Shown: in pieces, positions 26,151 through 35,375 of the stretch
How the letters are laid out: the number at the start of each line of letters is the position of its first letter
How positions within the stretch are numbered: the first letter of the stretch is position 1
Source: Ottowia thiooxydans DSM 14619
Lineage (GTDB): Bacteria; Pseudomonadota; Gammaproteobacteria; Burkholderiales; Burkholderiaceae_C
DNA length: 64,000 bases
Assembly: GCF_000422885.1 (NCBI RefSeq)
Contig: NZ_KE383943.1
Coordinates: forward strand, 248,001-312,000
Direction: 5' to 3'
Notes under the pieces: model-generated
Told to the model about the DNA's origin: nothing
Seen by the model: only the letters and a program-made list of their open reading frames with translations
Database searches by the model: none
Made by a program: the position numbers and the translations under genes

Positions 26151-26951
26151 ATGCGTGTTCACCTGACCAATTCGGGCAATGTGGTGCTCCGTGAGGCGTT
26201 GGATGCAGACCGGCTGGATGTTCTGATCGATAAGCAATCAGAACAGAGGTTGACCCGCACCATCGCCAAGATAGGTCGCCGCGAGGATGAGCATCACCTC
26301 TTGCTCGCACCCGCGGTCGTACGCTTTGTCAGTGGTCTGGCGGGAGATCCAGCCTGGGAGGCTGGTTTTGAGAAAGTGCTCTCAAAGGCCGTATTGGCGG
26401 GTCAACTGACGGCCGAAGGCTATCTGCGTGTGCGATTCGATATGAGGATCGCAACGGAGGAAGTGACGATTGACGAGTTTCGTGCGGCGATGAGATCTCT
26501 ACCCGGAGGGATCAGCATTGTCACCACAGGGGCCGGAGAGGAAGCCTCGGGCATCGTGGTGTCGAGTCTGACCTCCATATCCGCAGAGCCGCCCCTGATT
26601 TGCTTTTTTATCAACCAGGAGTCCTCGTGCTATCCGACCTTGGTCAAGAGTGGCTACTTTGCCGCCAATGTGCTGGGTCAAGGGCATTCAGATGTCATGG
26701 ACGCATTTCTCCGGCGACCGCAAGGCAGGGAGCGCTTCACGGTAGGACGATGGCGTGAAGGTCATGAACGGGTCCTCGTGCTTGAAGACGCGCTGGCCAG
26801 CATGGAGTGCGATACCGTATTTACGCAGCAGATAGGAACGCACCGTATGGTCGTCGGAAAAATTCGGAGGACACGGTGCGAATCCTCAGTTCCACTGGTG
26901 CATTTCAATTCTCATACGCACCTTCTTGCCGGTGCTCACATGCCAAACTGA
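26151..26951 (+). CDS. Flavin reductase with an N-terminal extension
   Basis: 266 residues. Residues about 105-262 form the flavin-reductase-like FMN domain: FRAAMRSLPGGISIVTTGAG, GIVVSSLTSISAEPPLICFF, NVLGQGHSDV and PLVHFNSHTHLL. It supplies reduced flavin to the adjacent LLM monooxygenase. The first 100 residues are extra compared with the usual size of about 160-170 and look helical with charged repeats (DRLDVLIDKQSEQRLTR); I do not recognise them. The ribosome site GGAGAG precedes ATG 26151. Last gene of the operon, convergent with the LysR gene at 27018. Confidence 0.88.
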   Translation: MRVHLTNSGNVVLREALDADRLDVLIDKQSEQRLTRTIAKIGRREDEHHLLLAPAVVRFVSGLAGDPAWEAGFEKVLSKAVLAGQLTAEGYLRVRFDMRIATEEVTIDEFRAAMRSLPGGISIVTTGAGEEASGIVVSSLTSISAEPPLICFFINQESSCYPTLVKSGYFAANVLGQGHSDVMDAFLRRPQGRERFTVGRWREGHERVLVLEDALASMECDTVFTQQIGTHRMVVGKIRRTRCESSVPLVHFNSHTHLLAGAHMPN

Positions 26952-27017
26952 GGGTTTGAAGATGAGGGTCTCGCCTGGCCGGCGCCTACCGTTCTCTTCG
27001 GTAAGCCCTGAGCCGTA

Positions 27018-27929
27018 TTACATGCCCTCCGTGGCTCTCAGCTCCTCGGAGATGAAGTCGATGAACGCCCTGACTTTCATGGGTAAGGCATCGCTGCGAC
27101 GAAATACCGCGTAGATGCCGTTGGCAATTGAAGTCACCACGAAGCGGTATTCCGGTAGCAGGCGTACAAGACTGCCGTCAACAATGGATGAGCGCACGGT
27201 TGCCCCGAACAGCAAGGCTACTCCGGCGCCCCCGATAGCAGCCACGCGAAGTACTTCGCCGCTATTGGAGCTGATGACGCCTTTCACGGGGAGTTCACGG
27301 GAGACCCCCATCTCATCAAAATAGTGCCAGGGGACGACCCCGGAATCGCGCTGGTAGGTGAGGCAGCGCACGTTCATCAAGTCAGAGGGATGCTGAATAT
27401 GAGCGTGTGCTTGCGCGAACGCGGGGCTCGCCACGAGTATCTCGTCGCTGCTGGCCAGACGCTTGATGATGAAGTTCGAATCATCGGAAACGCCGGTCCG
27501 GATATCAATGTCGAAACCGTGTTCGACCAGGTTCACCGGGTGCTCAGACAGTTCATGCTCGATCTGCAGACCGGGATAACGTTCCACGAACTTAGGTAAC
27601 AAGGGCGCGATCAGCCTCAGCCCGGTTTGAGTCCTCGAATGAATCCGCAGGCGTCCTTCTGGCATGTCGGTAGCTTCTTTCGCCACTGCCTTCGCTTCAT
27701 CTATGGCTTCAATGGCGCGCTGAGCGTGGCGAAGAAACTTGCTGCCGGCTTCGGTCGCCTTGAGAGTGCGGCTGGTGCGATCCAGGAGTTGCACACCCAA
27801 CTCAGCCTCCAGCGCACTGATTCGGCGCGATATGGTCGCCGGCGACAGCCCAAGTGCCCGAGCCGCTTCCGACAAGCTCTTCTTGCGCATGGCCAGGGCA
27901 AAGATCTTGAGCGTTTGGAATTCTTTCAT
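27018..27929 (-). CDS. LysR family transcriptional regulator
   Basis: 303 residues from ATG 27929 (MKEFQTLKIF); an upstream ATG at 28016 is less likely. N-terminal HTH: KKSLSEAARALGLSPATISR at about 16-35, then the LysR effector domain with the LASPAFAQ-type loop. Belongs to the CrgA-like subgroup judging from GRLRIHSRTQTGLRLIAPLL. It is convergent with the monooxygenase operon and transcribed in line with the 30699-28140 operon, so either could be its target. No perfect operator is obvious in the 210-bp gap above it. Confidence 0.92.
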   Translation of the reverse strand: MKEFQTLKIFALAMRKKSLSEAARALGLSPATISRRISALEAELGVQLLDRTSRTLKATEAGSKFLRHAQRAIEAIDEAKAVAKEATDMPEGRLRIHSRTQTGLRLIAPLLPKFVERYPGLQIEHELSEHPVNLVEHGFDIDIRTGVSDDSNFIIKRLASSDEILVASPAFAQAHAHIQHPSDLMNVRCLTYQRDSGVVPWHYFDEMGVSRELPVKGVISSNSGEVLRVAAIGGAGVALLFGATVRSSIVDGSLVRLLPEYRFVVTSIANGIYAVFRRSDALPMKVRAFIDFISEELRATEGM

Positions 27930-28139
27930 CGCGTTCGCTGCAAAGGAGGTGTTCCAAAAATGAATGGACTTGCGCTCTTGGGCACTGATACTATTTCTTG
28001 CGCACCGACTGTGCAACTAACGGAAGGGGACATCAAGTGGGTGCGTCTTGCGCGTCTGGTGCGAGCGGTATGGCGATATTGTCTGGTTTCCGTCAAGACT
28101 GAATGTCTGAATAATTTGGTGTGGGATGCATGCCGATTT

Positions 28140-29312
28140 TCAATTTTCGTGACCTTGAGACATACGCACGAGGTTTTGCGGACCGAGTGCTGCGCACGAG
28201 GCCACGCCCAGCAGCGCCAGATCTCGATCTATCTCGGCCTTCAGGAGAGAAATGGCATGTCGCACGCCATCTTCACCTGCCACGGCTGCCGCATAGTTGA
28301 ACGGCCTTCCAACCAACACCATTCTGGCCCCCAGGGAAAGAGCCTTGAGTATGTCGGTTCCTCGTCTGAACCCACCGTCTACAAGGATGGGGTATTGAGA
28401 GCCCACGGCCGCAACTACTTGCTCCAATACGGCAAGTGCAGGCACAGCGCCGTCAAGTTGCCTGCCACCATGGTTAGACAGGATCACGGCGTCCACACCA
28501 AGGGCCTGCGCCTGGAGAGCGTCGTCCACGTGCAAGACGCCTTTAATGACTAACCGGCCACGCCAGCGCTGGCGAATGCGATCTATGTGGGACCAACTGA
28601 AACGCTCACGGCTTGCCAGGTCTCGTACCGCCTTTGAGGAAATGAGCGAAGCACCGCGCACAGGATGTGTGTTCTCGAAATGTGGCACTCCGTGAAACAG
28701 CAATGTGCGAAGGAACGTACCCCAGAGCCATCGAGGCCGGCTCAAACCTTGCCAGGCCAGGCGCGCACTCGGCCTGAGCGGTGCAGTGAATCCTGCACGG
28801 ACATTGTTTTCCCGATTGGCCGGAACGGGAACATCCACTGTGATCATCAGTACTTCGAAGCCGGCGCCTTCTATGCGGTCCAACATGGCATCAATGCGCG
28901 CGTCCTCTGCGGGTAGATACGCCTGAAACCAGGTGCCAGGGCATTGCCGACCCACCTCTTCCAACGCGATCAAGGAGGCGCTGCTCATCACAGAGACGAT
29001 GCCGGCTTCCATGGCGGCCCTGGCCAGCACCAGATCTCCACGGTAAGCCGAGAGCGCGTTGATCCCCATCGGTGCGATGCCAAAGGCGCTAGCGTAGGTT
29101 TTTCCAAAGAGCTCGACCTGCTGTGAGCGCGTCGGCATATCGCGCAGCACGCGGGTGACAAACCCATATTCATTCAGGATGGTGCGGTTGGAGTGGAACG
29201 ACCGGCCTTCCTCTGACGCACCAGAGACGTAGCCAAAGACTGGTCTCGGTAGATGGCGTTTGGCGGCAGCTTCGAAATCACCAAGCGCTAGAAAGCGCCC
29301 TAAACGGCTCAT
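28140..29312 (-). CDS. FMN-dependent alpha-hydroxy-acid dehydrogenase/oxidase
   Basis: 390 residues of the lactate/mandelate dehydrogenase and glycolate oxidase family. FYVSGA-type N-terminus (FGYVSGASEEG), FGIAPMGINALS flavin loop, SSASLIALEEV, catalytic Lys in LVIKGVLHVDDA, catalytic His in LSNHGGRQLDGAVP and phosphate-binding DGGFRRGTDILKALSLGA. It oxidises an L-2-hydroxy acid to the 2-keto acid. The start overlaps the SnoaL-like gene by 4 nt. It is the last of three coupled genes. Confidence 0.93.
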   Translation of the reverse strand: MSRLGRFLALGDFEAAAKRHLPRPVFGYVSGASEEGRSFHSNRTILNEYGFVTRVLRDMPTRSQQVELFGKTYASAFGIAPMGINALSAYRGDLVLARAAMEAGIVSVMSSASLIALEEVGRQCPGTWFQAYLPAEDARIDAMLDRIEGAGFEVLMITVDVPVPANRENNVRAGFTAPLRPSARLAWQGLSRPRWLWGTFLRTLLFHGVPHFENTHPVRGASLISSKAVRDLASRERFSWSHIDRIRQRWRGRLVIKGVLHVDDALQAQALGVDAVILSNHGGRQLDGAVPALAVLEQVVAAVGSQYPILVDGGFRRGTDILKALSLGARMVLVGRPFNYAAAVAGEDGVRHAISLLKAEIDRDLALLGVASCAALGPQNLVRMSQGHEN

Positions 29313-29743
29313 GCGCTGCTTCGTGAGAAAAGGGTGCTACTTTGCTTTTTGAGCAAGACCCATTCCCCATTATTTCCCCGCTGGAGCAGGTCCTGGACAG
29401 ACGTGATGGCCAACATGCTTCCTTCCATTGGCGAGGCAGCGGCAAGCGCGTTTTCAGAGTCTGCATCATGACGAAAGACCTGAAGCAAGTATCTTGCTTT
29501 GATCTGTGACTCTTCGCCAGCATCGAAATGGAGGTTGCTGATCAGGTGTGCTGACCGCCGTCCAACTGGTCGTTGGGCCAGCGCAGCGTTCACTGCATCA
29601 GGTCCTCTCAGTTCGGCACCTTGCCGATGCCATACGCCATCCGCCGCAAACATGGCACCTACCGAGCCGGAGTCGATGCCGTCCAATAGAGCGTAGAAGC
29701 GGGAAATGGTTTGTGCGCACCCCTGAAAGGCTTCAATGCTCAT
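29309..29743 (-). CDS. SnoaL/NTF2-like protein
   Basis: 144 residues with the cone-like NTF2/SnoaL pattern: N-terminal helices (ISRFYALLDGIDSGSVGAMF), the DGVWHRQGAELRGPDAVNAA segment and beta strands containing HLISNLHFDAG. Members act as isomerases, cyclases or dehydratases, or as the small subunit of ring-hydroxylating enzymes. It is coupled on both sides by 4-nt ATGA overlaps, between a TauD dioxygenase and a hydroxyacid dehydrogenase. Its function is unknown. Confidence 0.85.
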   Translation of the reverse strand: MSIEAFQGCAQTISRFYALLDGIDSGSVGAMFAADGVWHRQGAELRGPDAVNAALAQRPVGRRSAHLISNLHFDAGEESQIKARYLLQVFRHDADSENALAAASPMEGSMLAITSVQDLLQRGNNGEWVLLKKQSSTLFSRSSA

Positions 29744-30699
29744 GATTGGGCAGACACAGTTGCAGTGGCGCCAAGCACGTCGCGCACAAACGCCTGGTCG
29801 AACACCTTATCAGCCATCACCTGGCAACGCTTGATCAGCCGGTGCTCATGGGGTCCGTAGTCCGCTACCGCGTTGTGCAGTGTTGAAATGTGATCCCACA
29901 TCAGGATATCGCCTTTTGTCCAGCGATGGGTGTAGACATATTTTTCCTGTAGCTGATGGCGAAAGAGTTCGTCCAGCAATTCATCGCTTTCTTTTTCGGG
30001 AAGCTCGTTGATTCGAATCGCGTACCCCGGGTTGCAATACAACACCTTTCGGCCAGTGATGGGGTGCGTCAGGAATATGGGGTGCACTGAGGGTGGGCGC
30101 TTGGCGCGTTCCTGAGGGGTGAGCGGAGCCCGCGCGCTTCCGGGCCGACGGCGCATTTCTTCCCAGAATTTGTTGAAATCGTGGGTTGCAGTCAGCCCCT
30201 CTAGCCGCTGCTTCAAGTCATTGGAGAGATCGTCGTATGCCGCGTACATGTTGGCAAACAGGGTATCGCCCAGCGCCTTGCCGTCGCGATGTGGCACTTC
30301 CAGGGCATACAGCACATTGGTAAACCCGACCAACTGGTTGTAGGACATGTCGGTGTGCCAATCCTGCCCGGCATCACCTATGCCGATAGGAACTCCATCG
30401 CGGACGATGTTCGAGAGAATGCTGACTTCCGGGACGCCTGGTTCATACGGGCCTTTCTCAGATAAGCCCTTTTGCAGCATGCCAAAACGGGCCGAGAAGT
30501 CACGCAGATCGGCGGGTGTGATTGATTGAGTCGGAAAGCGTAGCAGGCTGTGCTCGCCCAGTGCTGTGAACAATGTTGAAAAATCTTTATCGGACAGGGG
30601 GCGAGACAAATCGAGGCCTATAACGTCTGCGCCAGTCCCTCCAGCATTTCTTCTGATATCCAACATGCGTATGTTCCATAGTGATTGCGAATGAGGCAA
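29740..30699 (-). CDS. TauD/TfdA family Fe(II)/2-oxoglutarate dioxygenase
   Basis: 319 residues; a start at ATG 30666 (MLDIRRNAGG) is equally possible, giving 308 residues. Iron ligands are visible as HTD in GQDWHTDMSY near 115 and the distal His in STLHNAVADYG near 273, and the 2-oxoglutarate Arg in HEHRLIKRCQV. It hydroxylates a substrate with release of succinate and CO2, often opening a C-S, C-O or C-N bond. It heads a three-gene operon with overlapping starts, divergent from the SDR at 30906. Confidence 0.92.
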   Translation of the reverse strand: MPHSQSLWNIRMLDIRRNAGGTGADVIGLDLSRPLSDKDFSTLFTALGEHSLLRFPTQSITPADLRDFSARFGMLQKGLSEKGPYEPGVPEVSILSNIVRDGVPIGIGDAGQDWHTDMSYNQLVGFTNVLYALEVPHRDGKALGDTLFANMYAAYDDLSNDLKQRLEGLTATHDFNKFWEEMRRRPGSARAPLTPQERAKRPPSVHPIFLTHPITGRKVLYCNPGYAIRINELPEKESDELLDELFRHQLQEKYVYTHRWTKGDILMWDHISTLHNAVADYGPHEHRLIKRCQVMADKVFDQAFVRDVLGATATVSAQS

Positions 30700-30905
30700 A
30701 TGCTATGGGCCGCACACGGTTGCGGATTACCTGCCTCGGCAATCTCACGTTTCCACTCCGGAAATGAAAACCCCAAATGCGGCGATATTTGGAGGGTTTG
30801 GTTTCCTATCGAGAAACCTCATATTCCCGATCGAGGTGATTCGCTCGTGTGAATCGTTTTTAGACTCAGGCTTGACGTTAAAGGCTTTGAATTCAAGGAA
30901 GTGCA

Positions 30906-31685
30906 ATGGCAGAAGGAAAATTGGCGGTAATTCTGGGCGGCGGCAACGGCATTGGTGCAGCGACGGCTCGTCTGATGAAGTCGCGCGGGTGGCGGGTGGC
31001 TGTGGCCGACCTTTCACTGCCTGATGCGCAAAAGCTTGCCAATGAGTTGGACAGCCCTGCCTACGGCATTGATGTGAGCGATCTGCAAGGGGTCGAAGCA
31101 CTGGCTTCCGAAATTGAGGAGCACCACGGGCCTGTGCAATCTCTCGTGGTTTGCGCGGCGATGTTTCAGGAAAGGTATGCCCCTGATGCCTTCCCCATGG
31201 ATGTCTTTAGCAAGATCTTGCGAGTCAATATTGAAGGCACCTTCTTTGCAAATCGTGTGTTTGGAACCCGCATGGCCAAACGCGGAAGCGGCAGCATCGT
31301 GAATGTGGCTTCTGTGAATGGCCTTAAGTCGTCTCCCACGCATGCGTACGGGCCCTCCAAGGCCGCTGTCATCAACATCACGCGTAACCTCGCAGGGCAA
31401 TGGGGGCGATCTGGGGTTCGGGTGAATTCGGTATCACCGGGCGCTACCCTGGTTGCCAGGGTGCTGGCGCGGCCTCCTGGCCGCTATAGCGCAGATATTG
31501 AAAACCAACTGGCCCTCGGACGCCGTATTCAACCCGAAGAGGTGGCTGAAGGCATTGAATTCCTGGCTTCTGACCGGGCATCTGCCATTACCGGCATAGA
31601 TCTTCCCATCGATGCCGGCTCGCTGACCGCAAGTGGTTGGACGCTTTATGGCGGTGTGCCACCTTCAATTGCCGAGGTGGGCTGA
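30906..31685 (+). CDS. SDR family oxidoreductase
   Basis: 259 residues. Nucleotide loop ILGGGNGIGAATA near 9-21, NVASVNGLKSS with the catalytic Ser, YGPSK near 150, and the usual NSVSPGAT. Note GGGNGIG in place of TGxxxGIG. It oxidises or reduces an alcohol/ketone with NAD(P). The TGA stop overlaps the ATG of the next gene (TGATG), so translation is coupled. The 206-bp divergent interval to the TauD gene must hold both promoters. Confidence 0.92.
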   Translation: MAEGKLAVILGGGNGIGAATARLMKSRGWRVAVADLSLPDAQKLANELDSPAYGIDVSDLQGVEALASEIEEHHGPVQSLVVCAAMFQERYAPDAFPMDVFSKILRVNIEGTFFANRVFGTRMAKRGSGSIVNVASVNGLKSSPTHAYGPSKAAVINITRNLAGQWGRSGVRVNSVSPGATLVARVLARPPGRYSADIENQLALGRRIQPEEVAEGIEFLASDRASAITGIDLPIDAGSLTASGWTLYGGVPPSIAEVG

Positions 31686-32686
31686 TGCACGTTCTTGTGA
31701 CCGCCGGTTTCGCACACCATCATGCCGATGCGGTGCGCAAGATCGTCAAGGATCCATGCGACTTGGTCGTCTTCGATCCGCTGACCAATGTGATTCCCCC
31801 GGATCTGGAGCGCGTGGAGGTCGCGTTCTTATCACTGGATTTGATGGGAGGGCGAGACGCTGAAGGTGGCCATCCTAGATTGCGTGCGTTCTCCCGAGTG
31901 GCCAATCAGACATCTGCCTTGCGATGGATCCACACACAAGCCGCCGGTGCAGACCGAGAGGTGCTCCAGAACGCCATGAAACGTGGTGCGGTGGTCTCCA
32001 CTTCTTCTGGTGCAAGTTCGCAGGCCGTCGCGCACACAGCCATAGCAGGGATGCTGGCACTTGCGCGAAATGTGCCGCACTGGGTTCGCTCTCAAGACGG
32101 AAAAGTCTGGGGAACTCCACATCGGGATCACTGGTCGCCGGATATCGACGGAACCCAGGCTCTGATTGTGGGAACAGGTCCTATTGGACAAGCTATCGCC
32201 CGCATCACCAATGCCATGGGCATGAAGGTCGCTGGCGTTCGCCGAAGCGCACAGCCGCTACCAGCGTTTCATGAGATGTTCGAGTTCAGCCAGATCGAGG
32301 ATGTGTTGCCTCGCACGGACTGGTTGTTCCTTGCCTGTCCGCTGACTGCTCAAACCCATTCGCTGGTCGACGCTTCCTTTCTGGAGCGTCTTCCAACGGG
32401 CGCACACATCGTTAACGTGGCTAGAGGCGAGGTGATCGTAGAGGATGCGGTACGCGCCGCCCTGGTCAACGGGCAGTTAGCGGGCTACTACAGCGACGTC
32501 TTCATTGGTGAGCCTGTGCCTGCTAGCTCGGACTGGTGGGACACCCCCGGAGTCTTGATGTCACCCCATCTTGGTGCGACCTCTACAGGCTATGGGCCAA
32601 GAACAGTGGAGATCTTCCTCGACAACCTCCGCCGATACGTTGCCGGAACAGAGCTACGCAACGTGGTCAAGCCGCCCAAGGTGTGA
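31685..32686 (+). CDS. D-2-hydroxyacid dehydrogenase (NAD(P)-dependent)
   Basis: 333 residues from ATG 31685. Rossmann loop VGTGPIGQAIARI near 160, catalytic Arg in NVARGEVIVED, catalytic Glu in the YYSDVFIGEPVP region and catalytic His in SPHLGATSTG. Reduces 2-keto acids or oxidises D-2-hydroxy acids. With the FMN L-hydroxyacid enzyme across the divergent promoter, the cluster handles hydroxy/keto acids of both configurations (inference). Followed after 147 bp by a Bug receptor gene. Confidence 0.93.
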   Translation: MHVLVTAGFAHHHADAVRKIVKDPCDLVVFDPLTNVIPPDLERVEVAFLSLDLMGGRDAEGGHPRLRAFSRVANQTSALRWIHTQAAGADREVLQNAMKRGAVVSTSSGASSQAVAHTAIAGMLALARNVPHWVRSQDGKVWGTPHRDHWSPDIDGTQALIVGTGPIGQAIARITNAMGMKVAGVRRSAQPLPAFHEMFEFSQIEDVLPRTDWLFLACPLTAQTHSLVDASFLERLPTGAHIVNVARGEVIVEDAVRAALVNGQLAGYYSDVFIGEPVPASSDWWDTPGVLMSPHLGATSTGYGPRTVEIFLDNLRRYVAGTELRNVVKPPKV

Positions 32687-32833
32687 TCCTGTAGGGCACG
32701 GCGAGGCTGTGCAAACCCGGGATGAGCGCGGAGACGGCTGCCACGCTGCTCATCACTGACAAAGTCGATAAGGCCATTGATTTCATATCTTGATTCTCTG
32801 AACCTAGTCCTATTTACCCACAAAGGAGACAAT

Positions 32834-33823
32834 ATGCGTAGAACTTTCCTCAAAGCCATTCCTGCTGCCATGTGCGCATCCATCGTTGCACCCAGTCTGC
32901 TGACAAGCCGAATGGCCAATGCCAATGAAGCTGCATGGCCCACCAAGCCCATTCGGTTGATGGTGCCTGCTGCACCCGGAGCTGGCCCGGATTCGACCGC
33001 ACGCATCATTGCTCACACGGTCTCTGAACGACTGGGCCAGCCCATCATCGTGGAGAACAAGCCCGGCGGATCGGGAACAGTCGCGGCCAGTCTTGGCATG
33101 CTGGCGCCAGCTGACGGCTACACCTTTATCTACTGCATTCCTTCGACTCAAATCATGCCGCCGAAGTCGGTTCGTTACGATCCAGTCAACGACCTGATCC
33201 CCGTGAGCCTGGCCGTCACCGCATCGTTCATCCTCGTGGTGAACCCCACACTGCCCTATAAGAGCGTCCGGGAGCTGATAGACGCTGCGCGCGCCAATCC
33301 AGGAAAGATCAATTTCGGTAGCTCGGGTACTGGAACCTTCGGGCATTTGCTCGGTGCTTCGTTTGGCTTGTCGACCGATATTGACCTCATGCATGTGCCG
33401 TTCACCAGTGAGCCACCGGTCACTAACGCCATCATTGGAGGGGAAATCCAGATGGCTTTCATCAGCTCTGGGGTTTCCTTGCCGCTCATCCAATCTGGAA
33501 AGCTGCGCGCACTTGGAGTTTCATCAGGCAAACGGATGCCGGGTATGCCTGACAACATTCCTCTCATCGCCGAAACCGTTCCTGGCTACGACATGGTGAC
33601 GTACAACTACCTCGCAGCCAAGGCGGGCACTCCACGCCACATTGTGGAGAAAATGAACAAAGCCATCAACACGACCATGTCAGACCCTGCGGTGCGGGAA
33701 CGCTTTACGTCCCGAGGCCTTAATCCGGGGGGTGGATCTCCGGAAGATATGGGGAAGATCATTGCCGCGCAGCGTGTCAAGTTGAGTGAGCTTCTACAAA
33801 GAGCCAACATCGTGCTCTCCTGA
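32834..33823 (+). CDS. Bug/TctC family tripartite tricarboxylate transporter substrate-binding protein
   Basis: 329 residues from ATG 32834, with an AAAGGAG ribosome site. The N-terminus MRRTFLKAIPAAMCASIVAP is a twin-arginine-like signal (RRTFLKA), with cleavage near ANANEA. Bug signature IRLMVPAAPGAGPDSTAR, then NKPGGSGTVAAS and NFGSSGTGTFGHLLGA. It is the solute receptor of the SDR/hydroxyacid dehydrogenase module and is convergent with a LysR gene 12 nt away. Confidence 0.93.
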   Translation: MRRTFLKAIPAAMCASIVAPSLLTSRMANANEAAWPTKPIRLMVPAAPGAGPDSTARIIAHTVSERLGQPIIVENKPGGSGTVAASLGMLAPADGYTFIYCIPSTQIMPPKSVRYDPVNDLIPVSLAVTASFILVVNPTLPYKSVRELIDAARANPGKINFGSSGTGTFGHLLGASFGLSTDIDLMHVPFTSEPPVTNAIIGGEIQMAFISSGVSLPLIQSGKLRALGVSSGKRMPGMPDNIPLIAETVPGYDMVTYNYLAAKAGTPRHIVEKMNKAINTTMSDPAVRERFTSRGLNPGGGSPEDMGKIIAAQRVKLSELLQRANIVLS

Positions 33824-33835
33824 TCCAGGCGTTCT

Positions 33836-34753
33836 TCAGGCTTGCCCCGTCCAGGACCGTGTGGCGGGGCTGTGCGCCCATTCCTTGAGGAAATCCAGCA
33901 GGCAGCGCACACGCAGCGGCAGATTGCGGCGTGTCGAATACAGGGCGTAGATCGCTGCCTTGGCTTGGGGTGTGCATTCGGGCAAGACCACCTCCAGTAA
34001 GCCGGTCTCAATTTCGCGAGACACCATATAAATGGGATGCATGGAGATGCCGCAGCCCAAGATGGCGGCTTGCTTGAGGGCATCTCCCATGTTGGACTTC
34101 AGAGATCCTCGCACGCGTACTGATTGAGGCGGATCTCCATTGAAGTTCCAGATGCTGCTCTGGGCTTTGAGGGTGTGCACCAAGCAGTTGTGCCGTTCGA
34201 GATGGCGCACATCGCGCGGTCGGCCATAGCGCTTCAGATAGGCAGGGGATGCGACCAGAACCTGCGGGCTGGACATCAGGGGCAAAGCTACGCTACTGGT
34301 GTCTTCCAGCGAAGGCAGAATTCGGATGGACAGATCCAGCGACTCTGAGACACTGGAGGTTCTTTCATCGTCAAACATGACGATGACCTCTATCTCGGGA
34401 TACCGCTCGGTAAAACGCGTGACTGCCGGGATCAGATGGTAAGTGCCAAACGATGGTGGCGTGCCAATCCGGATGATGCCTTTGGGAGAGCGTGTCGACT
34501 CCCTCACCTCAGAAGTCATCGACTCATAGGACTCCAGCAGGTTGGTCGACGCCTCAAGTACACGGCGGCCTGCTTCGGTCATGGTGACCTGCTTGGCCGA
34601 CCGGTTAAGCAATTGGGCGCCCATGGTCGCTTCAAGCCAGGCGACCTGTTTCGTGACCGTGCTTTTGGCCACCGAGAGCTTCATGGCGGCACGCGCAAAA
34701 CTACCCGCGTTGGCAACTTCCAGAAAAACCTGCAAACAAGCTAAGCGGTCCAT
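33836..34753 (-). CDS. LysR family transcriptional regulator
   Basis: 305 residues: HTH region GSFARAAMKLSVAKSTVTKQ at about 17-36 and a LysR effector domain with ASPAYLKRYGRP. CrgA-like subgroup (IIRIGTPPSFGTYHLIPAV). It is convergent with the Bug receptor gene at 32834. Its start lies 43 bp from the end of lspA, so its promoter overlaps that region. It probably controls the 30906-33823 module or the divergent TauD operon (inference). Confidence 0.92.
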   Translation of the reverse strand: MDRLACLQVFLEVANAGSFARAAMKLSVAKSTVTKQVAWLEATMGAQLLNRSAKQVTMTEAGRRVLEASTNLLESYESMTSEVRESTRSPKGIIRIGTPPSFGTYHLIPAVTRFTERYPEIEVIVMFDDERTSSVSESLDLSIRILPSLEDTSSVALPLMSSPQVLVASPAYLKRYGRPRDVRHLERHNCLVHTLKAQSSIWNFNGDPPQSVRVRGSLKSNMGDALKQAAILGCGISMHPIYMVSREIETGLLEVVLPECTPQAKAAIYALYSTRRNLPLRVRCLLDFLKEWAHSPATRSWTGQA

Positions 34754-34796
34754 AGGGTGTTCTCGATTGAGGCGCTCCGTTGGCGATGCGCGAAGC

Positions 34797-35312
34797 CTAG
34801 CTGCTTTTTTTCACCCGCCGCAACTCATCCACGATCAAGCCAATGGCGCCCACGGTGATCGCTGCATCTGCCACGTTGAAGGCTGGAAAGTGCCCGCGAT
34901 AGAAGAGAGGGCTCAGAAACGACCAGTGAAAATCAAGGAAGTCCACCACGTAGCCGTGGAGTAGTCGGTCTATGACGTTCCCAACCGCGCCGCCCAAGAT
35001 CATGCTGAGGCTGAAGGAGAACAGCTTTTGCCCCGGATGGGAGCGCAGCAACCACAAAATGAACAGCACTGCCACGGTGGCAAGGCCAACGAAGAACCAG
35101 CGTTGCCAGCCGCTTGCGCCGGCCAGGAAGGAAAACGCTGCACCCGTGTTGTGGGCACGTACGACGTTGAAGAATGTGGTCACATAGGTGCTGTCTCCGA
35201 GCTGGTAGTTGCCCAGGATCAGTTGCTTGGTGAACTGATCCAGAATCGCTATCACCGCAGCCAGCGCCAACCATAGCGCAAGCGAAACACCATTTGTTTT
35301 GATCCGCGCCAT
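34797..35312 (-). CDS. lspA: Lipoprotein signal peptidase (signal peptidase II)
   Basis: 171 residues with four membrane segments. Both catalytic aspartates are seen: [20 protein letters not shown] (first Asp, near 123) and [11 protein letters not shown] (second Asp, near 146). It removes signal peptides from prolipoproteins at the lipobox Cys in the inner membrane. It is the last gene of the ribF-ileS-lspA group, 63 nt after ileS. Confidence 0.96.
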   Translation of the reverse strand: MARIKTNGVSLALWLALAAVIAILDQFTKQLILGNYQLGDSTYVTTFFNVVRAHNTGAAFSFLAGASGWQRWFFVGLATVAVLFILWLLRSHPGQKLFSFSLSMILGGAVGNVIDRLLHGYVVDFLDFHWSFLSPLFYRGHFPAFNVADAAITVGAIGLIVDELRRVKKSS

Positions 35313-35375
35313 ATCAGTGATGCCTTACTACTAGTAGGCTAATGGACCTGATGCTCGATTGAGCCATGAATTTGT

